In this document: piece by piece, positions 41,813 through 52,532 of the stretch
Position numbering within the stretch: the first letter of the stretch is position 1
Layout: every line of letters begins with the position of its first letter
DNA from: Planctomicrobium piriforme
GTDB lineage: Bacteria > Planctomycetota > Planctomycetia > Planctomycetales > Planctomycetaceae
Direction of reading: 5' to 3'
Assembly (NCBI RefSeq): GCF_900113665.1
Contig: NZ_FOQD01000023.1
Location: 24,473 to 88,472 of the forward strand
Length of the DNA stretch: 64,000 bases
Made by a program: the position numbers and the translations under genes
The notes under the pieces: generated by a model
What the model was told of the DNA's origin: nothing
Seen by the model: only the letters and a program-made list of their open reading frames with translations
The model's database searches: none

Positions 41813-43528
41813 TCAATCGACCGGGTCTGGTACATGATAGATATTGAACGAAAATCCGATACGGTCAACTGGAACCCGATTTCGGTAAACGGCGAAGGTT
41901 CCGTGGGGGTCGTTCAATAAGTGAACGCTGATGAGATGCCAGCCGGCGGTCAAGCGTCCTGGCGGCGTGTCCGGCACGTCAATTCCCAGCGCTTCCGGCG
42001 AAAAATTGTGCAGACAGGCCAGCGTGACCGGCCGGTATTCAGGGTGAGCACGAATCCAGTTTCTGGCGGCAATCAGGTCTTGTCCCCAATCGATATTTGA
42101 GTCCAGCAAGACGGCGCTGCCGTTGGTCGGCCCCCCGCACAGGAAATTGAAAAAACTCAAACTGTGCGGGTACACCACCAGGCTCGCCGTAATGACGCCA
42201 GCCAGCGGCAACGCGACCAGCCATTTTTGATTTAGAGAGACCGCTTGTGCAGCGGTGAGGTACAGCAGCGGCAGGACTGGAAAGACATAGCGGACATGTC
42301 GATTCATGCCTGTCTCGGCGCTGACCAGCACGAAGAGAATCAGAGTCGATGTCCATAACGGGCACAATGATCGCCACCGCGACGATGAATCCGGGTGACG
42401 CTGGCTGGCGACGATTCCCAGCAGCACCAGACACCAGGTTCCCAGTGGAACTTTGACTGCCAGGCCCACGAGGTAGTAGTACCACCAGCCGGATTGGCGG
42501 TACTCACCGAGTAAGTAGCTCCAGTGTTCGCGGTCGAGATCCTGCTGCTGAATATCGATCCCTCGGACGTAGTCCCGAGGAAATGGGACGGGGACCTCTC
42601 CAACCCAGTGCCCACGAAACCGATTCCCCGGCGCGTCGAATTCGAGGGAACGCGCACTGCCGGAAAGCAGTTTGCTGAAGAAGTCGTATTGATCGAGACG
42701 ACGGCCGGTTCCCTGATAGCCGTAGCCCATATTCAGCAGATGCAGCCCGAGCGCCAACACAATAATGAGCTGTAGAGCCATCGCCCGGCGGCGACGAGGC
42801 ACGCGTGTCCTCCACAACTCCACACTGCCGAGCAACAGCCACAACGGCGGCAGGATGATCCAGTAGGTTTTCGCGAGCAGTGCCAGTCCGAGCGCCGGGC
42901 CGGCGAGGAGTGCGTTCTTCCAGTTTGATTGGTCGAGCCAATGGGAATAACGCCAGGCGGCGAGCAGACCAAAGGCCGTCGCGGCGACATCACTGGTGAT
43001 CAACGCCCCATGTGACAGCAGATTGGGGGAGAAACACCACAGCGCGGCGGCGAGCAGTCCGCCGTATTCGCCGCACAGTTCAGAGCCCCAGCGCCAGCAG
43101 ACCCAGAGCCCGACCACCGAGATCGGCAGGCACATCCAGCGGGCGAGCGTGTAGAGCCACAGCGAGCGTTCCCCATTGGCCGCCACAAAGTCGGCTCCCA
43201 CGTCCCATTCGCAGCGGCGCGGACTGTGCGGTACGTCGTGCGTCCAGTTCTCGGCATGATCGACGAACAGCAACGGAATCGCCGCCCAGGCTCTCACCAG
43301 CGGCGGGTTCACCAGATACAGATCGGTGCGGCCGAACCTCCAGACGCACAATCCCGCAGGCAGATGCGCCACTTCATCCTGCGTGGGAGATTGATGCCAT
43401 GCCAGGAATCCGGCCAGGGCCAGGTGAATCACAAAGAGTCCAGTAATCGCCCATCGGGCGGCGAGTGAGACCTTCTTCTGTGACGGCCCTGAAGCGGCAA
43501 ACTGAGGAGATTCGGCGAAATTTCGCAC
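41813..43528 (-). CDS. ArnT/PMT-like membrane glycosyltransferase
   Basis: 571 residues, with about 11 TM segments. The first periplasmic loop carries the catalytic-site motif SPTQDEVAHLPAG, where the Asp-Glu pair is typical of GT-C enzymes of families 39 and 83. TM segments and the LSHGALITSDVAATAFGLLA stretch follow. A C-terminal periplasmic part (about 470-571) contains FNFLCGGPTNGSAVLLDSNIDWGQDL, seen in many planctomycete relatives. It would transfer a sugar from a polyprenyl-phosphate donor to lipid or protein. No start-site ambiguity beyond an upstream extension. Confidence 0.85.
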   Translation of the reverse strand: MRNFAESPQFAASGPSQKKVSLAARWAITGLFVIHLALAGFLAWHQSPTQDEVAHLPAGLCVWRFGRTDLYLVNPPLVRAWAAIPLLFVDHAENWTHDVPHSPRRCEWDVGADFVAANGERSLWLYTLARWMCLPISVVGLWVCWRWGSELCGEYGGLLAAALWCFSPNLLSHGALITSDVAATAFGLLAAWRYSHWLDQSNWKNALLAGPALGLALLAKTYWIILPPLWLLLGSVELWRTRVPRRRRAMALQLIIVLALGLHLLNMGYGYQGTGRRLDQYDFFSKLLSGSARSLEFDAPGNRFRGHWVGEVPVPFPRDYVRGIDIQQQDLDREHWSYLLGEYRQSGWWYYYLVGLAVKVPLGTWCLVLLGIVASQRHPDSSSRWRSLCPLWTSTLILFVLVSAETGMNRHVRYVFPVLPLLYLTAAQAVSLNQKWLVALPLAGVITASLVVYPHSLSFFNFLCGGPTNGSAVLLDSNIDWGQDLIAARNWIRAHPEYRPVTLACLHNFSPEALGIDVPDTPPGRLTAGWHLISVHLLNDPHGTFAVYRNRVPVDRIGFSFNIYHVPDPVD

Positions 43529-43728
43529 GCAGCAAGGCCCGTGACAGGGAGTTTAGAAACCCGTTAGATCGCCCCCTTATGCCGATTCCAGGGTGGTCGG
43601 GCGATGGGGTGTTTCCTACCATAATGCTCTCAGAGTTTCGATCAGCCGCAGTCACTGAACCGGGTTGTTGCCGAGTTCTCTGCCAAAGGACTCTGGCGAA
43701 CCGCGGTGCTGCCTCGAAGGAGTTCCCT

Positions 43729-45810
<2,082 letters not shown>

Positions 45811-45826
45811 CAGGGGACTCGTTGCC

Positions 45827-46003
45827 ATGAGTTCGAGTGAAGTGCCTGAAATTCGGTCGGATCTGTTGAGTACGTCGTCGTCCCTGTCGGAAGAGGAATG
45901 GCGGGTCGAACTGGTCAGACGCCGAGACGAATATCTCAAGAATCCTGCAACCGGGATTTCCTGGGATGATCTTAAAGCGGATGGCAATACGCCGGATTGT
46001 TGA
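45827..46003 (+). CDS. 58-residue antitoxin-like peptide (addiction module family)
   Basis: MSSSEVPEIRSDLLSTSSSL then SEEEWRVELVRRRDEYLKNP and GISWDDLK before TGA. The helix LSEEE..VELVRRRDEYLKNP followed by SWDDLKA is the C-terminal signature of CHP02574-type putative addiction-module antitoxins (RELE/ParE partners), which are around 70-80 residues; the N-terminal half here is short. No toxin-like frame follows on either strand, so it is an orphan or the partner is elsewhere. AGGGGA precedes the ATG; the gene lies 16 bp after the NHLRC2-like gene. Confidence 0.6.
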   Translation: MSSSEVPEIRSDLLSTSSSLSEEEWRVELVRRRDEYLKNPATGISWDDLKADGNTPDC

Positions 46004-46101
46004 CCAGTTCAGTTCTGTGCGGTGGTACTTTCCAAAGGCTGGCCGCTCCCTCTCAGTTTCTCTACACTGCCGATCCGCCTGAACCTCTGAAAGAAACTGC
46101 C

Positions 46102-47215
46102 ATGGATAGCGAAATCCGCACAAGCGCACAGTCACTCACCGATCGCATCGTCCTGTTAAAGGACTCTCTTTGACTACGACGTCAAGCTGCGACGCATTCG
46201 GGAAATTGACGAACTGATGTCGAGGCCGAACTTCTGGGATCACCAGGAGAAAGCCCAGACTTTGATTAGTGAACTGCGCCGTCTGAACTCGGTCATGAAG
46301 CCGCTGCAGGAACTTTCCAGCGGTACCGATGACCTCGGCGTGCTGATGGAGTTCGCGGACGAAGACGGCTCGCCTGAGACGCTGGCGGAAGTCCGCACGA
46401 CGCTCGACGGCCTGCTGAAAAAGCTCGACGCCACCGAGTTGCAGACGAGCATGAAGAACCCGGAAGATGCCGGGAACGCCTACATGACGATCCAGGCGGG
46501 AGAAGGGGGGACCGACTCCGCCGACTTTGCCGCCATGCTGATGCGGATGTATCTCCGCTGGTGTGAAAACAACGGCTACAAGGTCGAAGAAATCGACAAG
46601 TCGGAAGGGGAAGAGGCCGGCATTCGCAATGTCACCCTGCACATTCAGGGGGACTATGCCTTCGGATACTTGAAGGGGGAAACCGGCAACCATCGCCTGA
46701 TCCGTATCAGCCCGTTCGATTCCGCCGGTCGTCGTCATACGGCGTTCGCCGCGGTCGACGTGACGCCGGATTTGGGCGACGCGGCCGACATTGAAGTCGA
46801 CTGGGAAGACAACAAAGTGGTCCGCGAAGACGTGTTTCGCGCTGGCGGGGCCGGGGGCCAGAAGGTCAATAAAACCAGCTCGGCCATTCGGCTCACCCAC
46901 CTGCCCAGCGGCGTCGTGGTGCAGTGTCAGAACGAACGCAGCCAACATCAGAATCGCGCGCTTGCGAGGAAAATGCTGGTGGCGAAGCTCTATCAGATCG
47001 CCCAGGAAAAAGAAGAAGCGTCGAACGCCGCCAGGCGCGGCGAGAAATCGAAGATCGGCTTCGGCGGGCAGACGATCCGGCACTACGTCCTTCAACCGCA
47101 ACAGTTCGTCAAAGACGACCGCTCCGACCTCAAGCAGAGCAATCCGCTGGAAGTGCTGGATGGGGCGCTCGATCCGTTTCTTGAAGCGTACCTGCGGTGG
47201 AGTATTGCGAAGTAA
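46102..47215 (+). CDS. prfB: Peptide chain release factor 2 with programmed +1 frameshift
   Basis: The protein is made from two frames. The first is 23 codons from the ATG at 46102 (MDSEIRTSAQSLTDRIVLLK...) ending CTT TGA at 46168-46173. A +1 shift at that CTT gives Leu-Asp-Tyr-Asp-Val-Lys and continues to 47215, about 370 residues in all. The internal Shine-Dalgarno-like AAAGGA lies four bases upstream of the CTT, as in the known autoregulated frameshift. RF2 motifs: SPFDSAGRRH (stop-codon recognition) and GAGGQKVNKTSS (GGQ, peptide release). It ends translation at UGA and UAA. Confidence 0.95.
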
Positions 47216-47229
47216 AGGGTTTAGGGTTT

Positions 47230-47871
47230 ATGGTTGAAGGTTTAAGGTTCGAAAGCGACCTTGCCTCAAGCCTCAAGCCTGAACGCCCTGTGATTGTCGA
47301 AGGGATCTGCACGACCAGAAATGCGGACGGCACGTTCAACGTCGCGCCGATGGGGCCGATTGTTGACCCGTCGCTGACCTCTTTCCTGTTCCGGCCGTTT
47401 CAATCGTCGACGACGTTCGCCAATCTCCAGGCGACCGGGTGCGGGGTGTTTCACATCACCGACGATGTGCAGCTCATTGCACAAGCGGCGGTGGGCAAGG
47501 TTGATCCGCGGCCGGAGATGTTTGCGGCCCATTCAATCGACGGGGCGGTGCTTGCCGACTGCTGTCGGTGGTATGAGTTTCGAGTGACCTCGGTTGATGC
47601 GTCCGCGTCGCGGACGGAGATTCAGACGGAGGTCGTCCATGTCGGGCGTGTGCGTGACTTCTTCGGATTCAATCGCGCGAAGCATGCGGTGCTGGAAGCG
47701 GCGATTCTGGCGACGCGGCTGCACCTGCTGACGCCTGACGACGTGAATGCTCAGCTTGAGCGCCTGAAGGTCATGGTCGAGAAGACGGCTGGGCCGAAGG
47801 AACAGGCGGCTTTTGAATTTCTGCAACAGCGCATCGCAGGGGTCTTGAGTCAGGCGAGCGTCTCGCCGTAG
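47230..47871 (+). CDS. DUF447 family protein (FMN-binding split-barrel-like)
   Basis: 213 residues from the ATG at 47230; the family-like part begins near the GTG at 47290 with VIVEGICTTRNADGTFNVAPMGPIVDPS. Other marks are FLFRPFQSSTTFANL, GCGVFHITDD and DFFGFNRAKHAVLEAAILATR. DUF447 proteins resemble flavin-reductase folds and occur near tetrahydromethanopterin-linked C1 genes in archaea and planctomycetes, which is established only as a genomic association. The upstream 47216-47260 region is a GGGTTTAGGGTTTATGG-type repeat, so the true start may be the GTG. Probably not part of the prfB transcript. Confidence 0.75.
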   Translation: MVEGLRFESDLASSLKPERPVIVEGICTTRNADGTFNVAPMGPIVDPSLTSFLFRPFQSSTTFANLQATGCGVFHITDDVQLIAQAAVGKVDPRPEMFAAHSIDGAVLADCCRWYEFRVTSVDASASRTEIQTEVVHVGRVRDFFGFNRAKHAVLEAAILATRLHLLTPDDVNAQLERLKVMVEKTAGPKEQAAFEFLQQRIAGVLSQASVSP

Positions 47872-47917
47872 TTGCTACCATAAGCCACTGTCAAGTTTTC
47901 ACGCCTGTCGATCGGGC

Positions 47918-49630
47918 ATGTGTATGCTGAAGGGGAAGAACGTGATCCTGCCGCGCCCGCTGCTGATTTGCATCTGTGTTGCACTGCTGCTGGTCGGAAC
48001 GAATTCCGTCGCCCTCGCACAAACGGATGCCGTCCCCGGATGGTCTGATGGCAGAGTCTTCGAACTCGGCAGAACCGATGCCGGAACGTCGCTCAAGGCG
48101 CTCTGCTCGGCGAATGCGCTCGATCCCACGGTTGACTCCCCGTTGGTGGTGATCGCATTTCGCAGCACCGGCGAGGTTTCCACCCAACAGGTGTTGGCAT
48201 TGAAGAAGCTGCTGGGAACCGTTGTTCATTCCGAATTGCGATTGGTCATAGTCGCAATTGATCCTGCCGCAAAATTTCCGCCGCAAGGTTCTGCCTACAA
48301 CACGACTGATGAAAGAGCAGCGGCGGCACTCTGGCGCAGCCTTGCTTGGCTCGGGGTGGATGCCGTCGTTGAAGTGACGCCCGACGCGAATGCAGACTGG
48401 CCGAAGGATTGCCTGGCTCAGGCCGTTCGCACGAAGAGCATCGCTGGGGTGGGGACGCTGCCTTCCGCTCGCATCAGTGCGAAGCTGTTGGAGCTTCCTC
48501 TCGAAAAGTGGTCGGTCAGCGAAAAGACAGAAACACAGATCGAAAAAGTTCTGCCGTATCTGTCCGGTCTACAACGCTCGCCCATTCGTGAAGAATTCAA
48601 CCGTCGTCGCCAACGGACTCCGCAACAAGTCGCAAAAGAACTGACCGCTGTTTACGGACACGAACTCAAGTCCATTATGTACCAGCCTGCCCTGGCGATC
48701 GTCGCGCGACGGCAGTTTGCGGAGCTGCAACAGGACCCGACCGTCGAATTGGACGTTGCGAAAGTTCTTTATCCGTATCTCGCCAAAGCCGCAGCCGCTG
48801 ACCTTCCTAAACCGGATGCCAATGGCAGCGTTGTCTCCGGGCATCTGGTCTTCGCCGACTGGGCGCTACATACGAAAGACCAGCGTGCGGTGAGACTGGT
48901 CACTCGGGCAGCGGATGTCGGCTTCGATCCCAATGGTCGCCCTCTCCCTGCCATGCCCTCGCACAATGAGATGAGCGATGCGGTCTTTATGGGGTGTCCG
49001 ATTCTCACCTCGGCCGCACGCCTGTCCGGGGAAATGAAATATCTCGACCTGATGCGCTCGCATCTCGCGTTCATGCAGAAACTGTGCGTCCGCCCTGACG
49101 GCCTGTACCGCCATTCGCCGTTGTGTGAAGCCGCCTGGGGGCGCGGCAATGGATTCCCGATACTGGGCCTGGTGCTCGCGCTCACAAACCTGCAGGCGAT
49201 GCGTGACGATGCCACTGCCACGCCCGAACTGCGAGCAGCCGCCAGTCAGGCATTTGATGACGTGCAGCCTGACTTTCAAAAACATGCCGCAGCGCTGTTG
49301 CCGCATCAGGATGAGACCGGGATGTGGCGACAGGTGATCGACAAACCATCGGCTTATCGCGAAGTGACCGCCACCTGCATGATTGGCTTCGCACTCCAAC
49401 GCGGCATCCGCTCCGGCTGGCTCGACGCGGCGCAATTTCAGCCGGCCGCCGACCGTGCGTGGCAGGCGATGCTGCCGCGGATTGGCTCGGACGGCGTGTT
49501 GATCGACGTCTGCACCGGCACCGGGAAACAGAAGTCGCTACAAGACTACTACGACCGCGCCGCCATTCTGGACCGTGACGAACGGGGGGGCGCGATGGCA
49601 CTGCTGTTTGCCGTCGAACGCTGCCGGTAA
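47918..49630 (+). CDS. Secreted GH105/GH88-like unsaturated glycuronyl hydrolase
   Basis: 570 residues, with a signal peptide (about 1-35, LLICICVALLLVGTNSVALAQ). The C-terminal ~300 residues follow the six-hairpin alpha/alpha barrel of YteR-like enzymes: HNEMSDAVFMGCPILTSAARLSG, YLDLMRSHLAFMQKLCVRPDGLYRHSP, AWGRGNGFPILGLVLAL, HQDETGMWRQVIDKPSAYREV, and RDERGGAMALLFAVE at the end. These enzymes remove unsaturated uronic acids from pectin or glycosaminoglycan fragments left by lyases. The N-terminal ~250 residues form a separate unknown region. A second ATG at 47924 is possible. Confidence 0.85.
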   Translation: MCMLKGKNVILPRPLLICICVALLLVGTNSVALAQTDAVPGWSDGRVFELGRTDAGTSLKALCSANALDPTVDSPLVVIAFRSTGEVSTQQVLALKKLLGTVVHSELRLVIVAIDPAAKFPPQGSAYNTTDERAAAALWRSLAWLGVDAVVEVTPDANADWPKDCLAQAVRTKSIAGVGTLPSARISAKLLELPLEKWSVSEKTETQIEKVLPYLSGLQRSPIREEFNRRRQRTPQQVAKELTAVYGHELKSIMYQPALAIVARRQFAELQQDPTVELDVAKVLYPYLAKAAAADLPKPDANGSVVSGHLVFADWALHTKDQRAVRLVTRAADVGFDPNGRPLPAMPSHNEMSDAVFMGCPILTSAARLSGEMKYLDLMRSHLAFMQKLCVRPDGLYRHSPLCEAAWGRGNGFPILGLVLALTNLQAMRDDATATPELRAAASQAFDDVQPDFQKHAAALLPHQDETGMWRQVIDKPSAYREVTATCMIGFALQRGIRSGWLDAAQFQPAADRAWQAMLPRIGSDGVLIDVCTGTGKQKSLQDYYDRAAILDRDERGGAMALLFAVERCR

Positions 49631-49770
49631 ACAGACTTTGATGCGTGTTCAGCGTCATCAAGAAATGCACGAACACGATCCAGAAAAAGCTGGCCTGTGG
49701 TCGTCGCTGGTTTTAAGATCGCGCTGCCGCTCGGCTCGATTGTGATGGATGTTCATTGAAGGATGCAGCC

Positions 49771-50007
49771 GTGCGTAGTAGTGATCGACTGATCTTCATC
49801 GGCGTTGCCGGAATCTGTGTACTTCTTAACCTGAACCTGTTCGCCTGGATGGTGCTGCGGCACCCTGCCGCGACATTCTTTTCCGATGCGTGGTGGTCGT
49901 CGTGGTTTCCCGGCCTGCTGGCATGGTTCGTGATTCTCAGCGTGGGATACGGCTTTCGGCGACAGGCCGTCGTCCAGGTCCGCAAAGGAATGGGTGAGAA
50001 CATCTAA
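49771..50007 (+). CDS. Two-TM small membrane protein
   Basis: 78 residues from a GTG at 49771 with GAAGGA seven bases ahead; a TTG at 49756 would add five residues. TM1 is about 7-27 (LIFIGVAGICVLLNLNLFAWM) and TM2 about 44-62 (FPGLLAWFVILSVGYGF), with a basic cytoplasmic end. The TAA overlaps the stop codon of the convergent sulfatase gene. No family recognised; it may be a subunit of a small channel or an assembly factor. Confidence 0.65.
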   Translation: MRSSDRLIFIGVAGICVLLNLNLFAWMVLRHPAATFFSDAWWSSWFPGLLAWFVILSVGYGFRRQAVVQVRKGMGENI

Positions 50008-51800
50008 TCCAGCAGCGTCAGCCGTACCTGCAAGACATCCATGACGCTGCGGCCGGGAATCTCCTGTGCTCGAAGCGTGAGCGTGCCTGCCCCTTGTTCG
50101 AGATTGATAACTCCCAGGGACAGCGGGCGGAACTCTTTCATTTGTGATTCGCCATGCCCGCGGGGCAATGTGTCTTGATTGGTAAAGAGCGGGGGATTCC
50201 AGCCGGGGGTGACGCGGCCGGAAAGTTGGCTGTCGCGAAACTTCAGTTCGACCAACGAGCCGGCATCGGATTCCGGGCAGGTGTAGTCGATCGTCACTTC
50301 GTATCGTCCTGGCGTGTGAACATCGATTAGCCAGACCATGCGATCTGCCAGCGATGTCCAGTTCACGAAGTATGAACAGTTCGGGGCTGTGCCGCTCCGC
50401 TTCACCCCGCCTTGCGGTTCGCCGTCTCGCGCGGGCAGTATCGTGATCGGGAACTCTCGGTAACCGACCGGGATTGGTCGAGGATCGACCGAGTTTCCCT
50501 TCGCTTTGCCTTTTCCCTTGGCTGCCGTGCCTTCGCTGGCTGGTTTGCCAAACATCTCTTCGCGCCAATTACGAACTGCTTCAGTGAGCCGCGCGGTGAC
50601 CTCAGGCTGAAGATTGTTTACCGGAGTTGTCTGGCCTGGGTCGGCAGTCATGTCGAAGAGCTGATTCTGATCATCGAGCCGGTATTGCTGCGTTCGTACG
50701 CTCACACGGCCAGCCCATGTGGAAAACAGCATTCGCTCGGGCCAGTCGATCTCTTTCTGCAGCAGTAACGGGCTCAGGTCGCGGCCGTCGAGCGGCTTGT
50801 CTCCGACTCGCGGAATGCCTGCCAGCGCGGTCAATGTCGGTAACAGGTCAATCGCCCCTGTGATTTGTTCGACATGGCTGCCTGCCTTGAGCTTTGCCGG
50901 CCAGCGGAGCAACGCCGTCGAGCGCACGCCTCCTTCGTCGGTGCTGCCTTTGCGTCCTTTCATCCCGCCGTTCCAGCGCCAACTGTTCGGGCCGTTGTCG
51001 GAGAAGTAGAGGACGATGGTGTTGTCTCGCAGTTTTAAGTCATCAAGCTTCGTGAGTACCCGACCGACGTTCCAGTCCTGGTTCTCGAGCATTGCCAGGG
51101 CACATCGGGTTTGGTCGATCTCCTCCTGGTTGGCGAGCGTCGCTGATTGGGACACCGGTTTGCCTTTCATCCGTTCCCAGTACTCCTGCGGCGCTGCCCA
51201 CGGGGAATGCGGCGTCGTGAACGGCAGGTAGCAGAAAAAGGGCTTCGATTTGTTGCGATCGATGAACGCGAGCGCCTGGTCCGTGCAGACATCGACGATG
51301 TACCCGCGGCTGCGGATCATGCGCCCGTTGTCTTCCAGCGGCGCATCGAAATACTCACCCCAGTGTCCTGACGTATAACCGAAATACTCATCGAAGCCGC
51401 GGGCCATGGGGTGGTAGGGCCACTGGCTGCCGTTGTGCCATTTGCCGAACGCCCCGGTCGCGTAGCCGGCCGCTTTGAAGGCATCCGCGAGCGTCCGCTC
51501 ATCGAGATTTAAACGCTCTTGACCTGTCGAAACTCCCTGCACGCCGCCGCGTGGGTGATAACGGCCTGTGAGAAATTCTGCCCGCGTCGGCGAACAGACG
51601 GGGCAGACGAAGAAGCGATCGAGCGTCACGCCGTCTCTGGCGAGTGAATCAATATTTGGCGTGCTGACCGTCGTGTTGCCGTTGTGGCCGTAGTCTCCCC
51701 AGCCGGCATCGTCGGCCAGCATGATCACCACATTCGGCGGCGCGGCGTGAGCCTGTGCAGCGAGTATGCAGAACATCAGGCAAAGGATGACGCACCGCAT
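50004..51800 (-). CDS. Secreted FGly-dependent sulfatase
   Basis: 598 residues from the ATG at 51800 (AAGGAA ahead). Signal peptide 1-20. The active-site motif is CSPTRAEFLTGR, where Cys69 is converted to formylglycine; other metal ligands are in VVIMLADDAGWGDYG and YFSDNGPNSW, and KWHNG has the catalytic Lys/His. It hydrolyses sulfate esters, likely of polysaccharides. The C-terminal ~120 residues form an extra beta domain (VWLIDVHTPGRYEVTIDYTC), like the carbohydrate-binding ends of related enzymes. A partial anaerobic sulfatase maturase at 63842-64000 could activate it. Confidence 0.94.
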   Translation of the reverse strand: MRCVILCLMFCILAAQAHAAPPNVVIMLADDAGWGDYGHNGNTTVSTPNIDSLARDGVTLDRFFVCPVCSPTRAEFLTGRYHPRGGVQGVSTGQERLNLDERTLADAFKAAGYATGAFGKWHNGSQWPYHPMARGFDEYFGYTSGHWGEYFDAPLEDNGRMIRSRGYIVDVCTDQALAFIDRNKSKPFFCYLPFTTPHSPWAAPQEYWERMKGKPVSQSATLANQEEIDQTRCALAMLENQDWNVGRVLTKLDDLKLRDNTIVLYFSDNGPNSWRWNGGMKGRKGSTDEGGVRSTALLRWPAKLKAGSHVEQITGAIDLLPTLTALAGIPRVGDKPLDGRDLSPLLLQKEIDWPERMLFSTWAGRVSVRTQQYRLDDQNQLFDMTADPGQTTPVNNLQPEVTARLTEAVRNWREEMFGKPASEGTAAKGKGKAKGNSVDPRPIPVGYREFPITILPARDGEPQGGVKRSGTAPNCSYFVNWTSLADRMVWLIDVHTPGRYEVTIDYTCPESDAGSLVELKFRDSQLSGRVTPGWNPPLFTNQDTLPRGHGESQMKEFRPLSLGVINLEQGAGTLTLRAQEIPGRSVMDVLQVRLTLLD

Positions 51801-51904
51801 GAGAGTTCCTTCACAATTGGCAACATGAAGCTTGAGACGTCTTCCGCAATGGCTCTGCTTGAATTGTCTCATGCCGTTCTAGAATAACCGACCATTGAGG
51901 TCAC

Positions 51905-52342
51905 ATGCACGATACATTGACTCGCGGATTGTTCCTTGCGCAGCTCGCATCCACCTGGTGGATGGTCGGCCTGATCTGGTTTGTGCAGATCGTGCATTAC
52001 CCGTTGTTCGCGCGAGTCGGCCAGGATCAGTTCTGCGACTACGAACAGCGACATACGCATCTGACAGGCTGGGTCGTCGGCCCGCCGATGCTGGTCGAAG
52101 CGGCCTCAGCGGTCCTCATGCTCTGGTTCACGCCGCCTGGAATTCCCGTCTGGGCCATCTGGACCGGTCTGGCCCTGCTGCTTGCCAACTGGCTCTCGAC
52201 CGCATTTTTACAGGTGCCCTGCCACAATGCCCTCTCGAAGGAATTCAATCAGGCCATCCAGCGGCGACTTGTCAGCAGCAACTGGCTTCGCACGTTCGCC
52301 TGGAGTTTACGAGGGCTGTTACTGCTCTGGATGGCCTGGTGA
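51905..52342 (+). CDS. Four-TM membrane protein (DUF1772-like)
   Basis: 145 residues with four TM segments: about 17-36 (ASTWWMVGLIWFVQIVHYPL), 58-77 (VVGPPMLVEAASAVLMLWF), 82-101 (VWAIWTGLALLLANWLS) and 127-145. The HYPLFARVG and PCHNALSKEF motifs between helices suggest a conserved family like DUF1772. It is cytoplasmic-membrane located; function unknown. It is convergent with no near neighbour and runs towards a GC-rich repeat (52443-52500). Confidence 0.8.
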   Translation: MHDTLTRGLFLAQLASTWWMVGLIWFVQIVHYPLFARVGQDQFCDYEQRHTHLTGWVVGPPMLVEAASAVLMLWFTPPGIPVWAIWTGLALLLANWLSTAFLQVPCHNALSKEFNQAIQRRLVSSNWLRTFAWSLRGLLLLWMAW

Positions 52343-52442
52343 AGGCCGGGCAGGGCCGGGCTGCACAGTTGAGAAACTGACTTCGAAATCGACTTCTGTG
52401 GGCAGGATCTAGCGTGACAAGGAATGTTGAATGACAATTCGG

Positions 52443-52500
52443 CCCCTCACCCCCGGCCCCTCACCCCCGGCCCCTCTCCCCGGAGTACCGGGGCGAGGGG
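52443..52500. repeat. Dispersed palindromic repeat CCCCTCACC...GGGGCGAGGGG, copy 2
   Basis: Contains the same TCTCCCCGGAGTACCGGGGC core as 4103-4143, preceded here by an additional tandem CCCCTCACCCCCGG unit. It lies between two convergent genes (51905-52342 and 52533-53897). Confidence 0.8.
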
Positions 52501-52532
52501 GGGGTGAAGACCGGCATCCCGCATCGTGGAGT

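Noticed and set aside
46102..46173. Sequencing error at the start of prfB
   Set aside because: The CTT TGA C site with an upstream Shine-Dalgarno-like AAAGGA is the known programmed frameshift of RF2, so the stop codon is expected.
46136..47101. 321-codon minus-strand frame
   Set aside because: Antisense to prfB, which carries the GGQ and SPF motifs.
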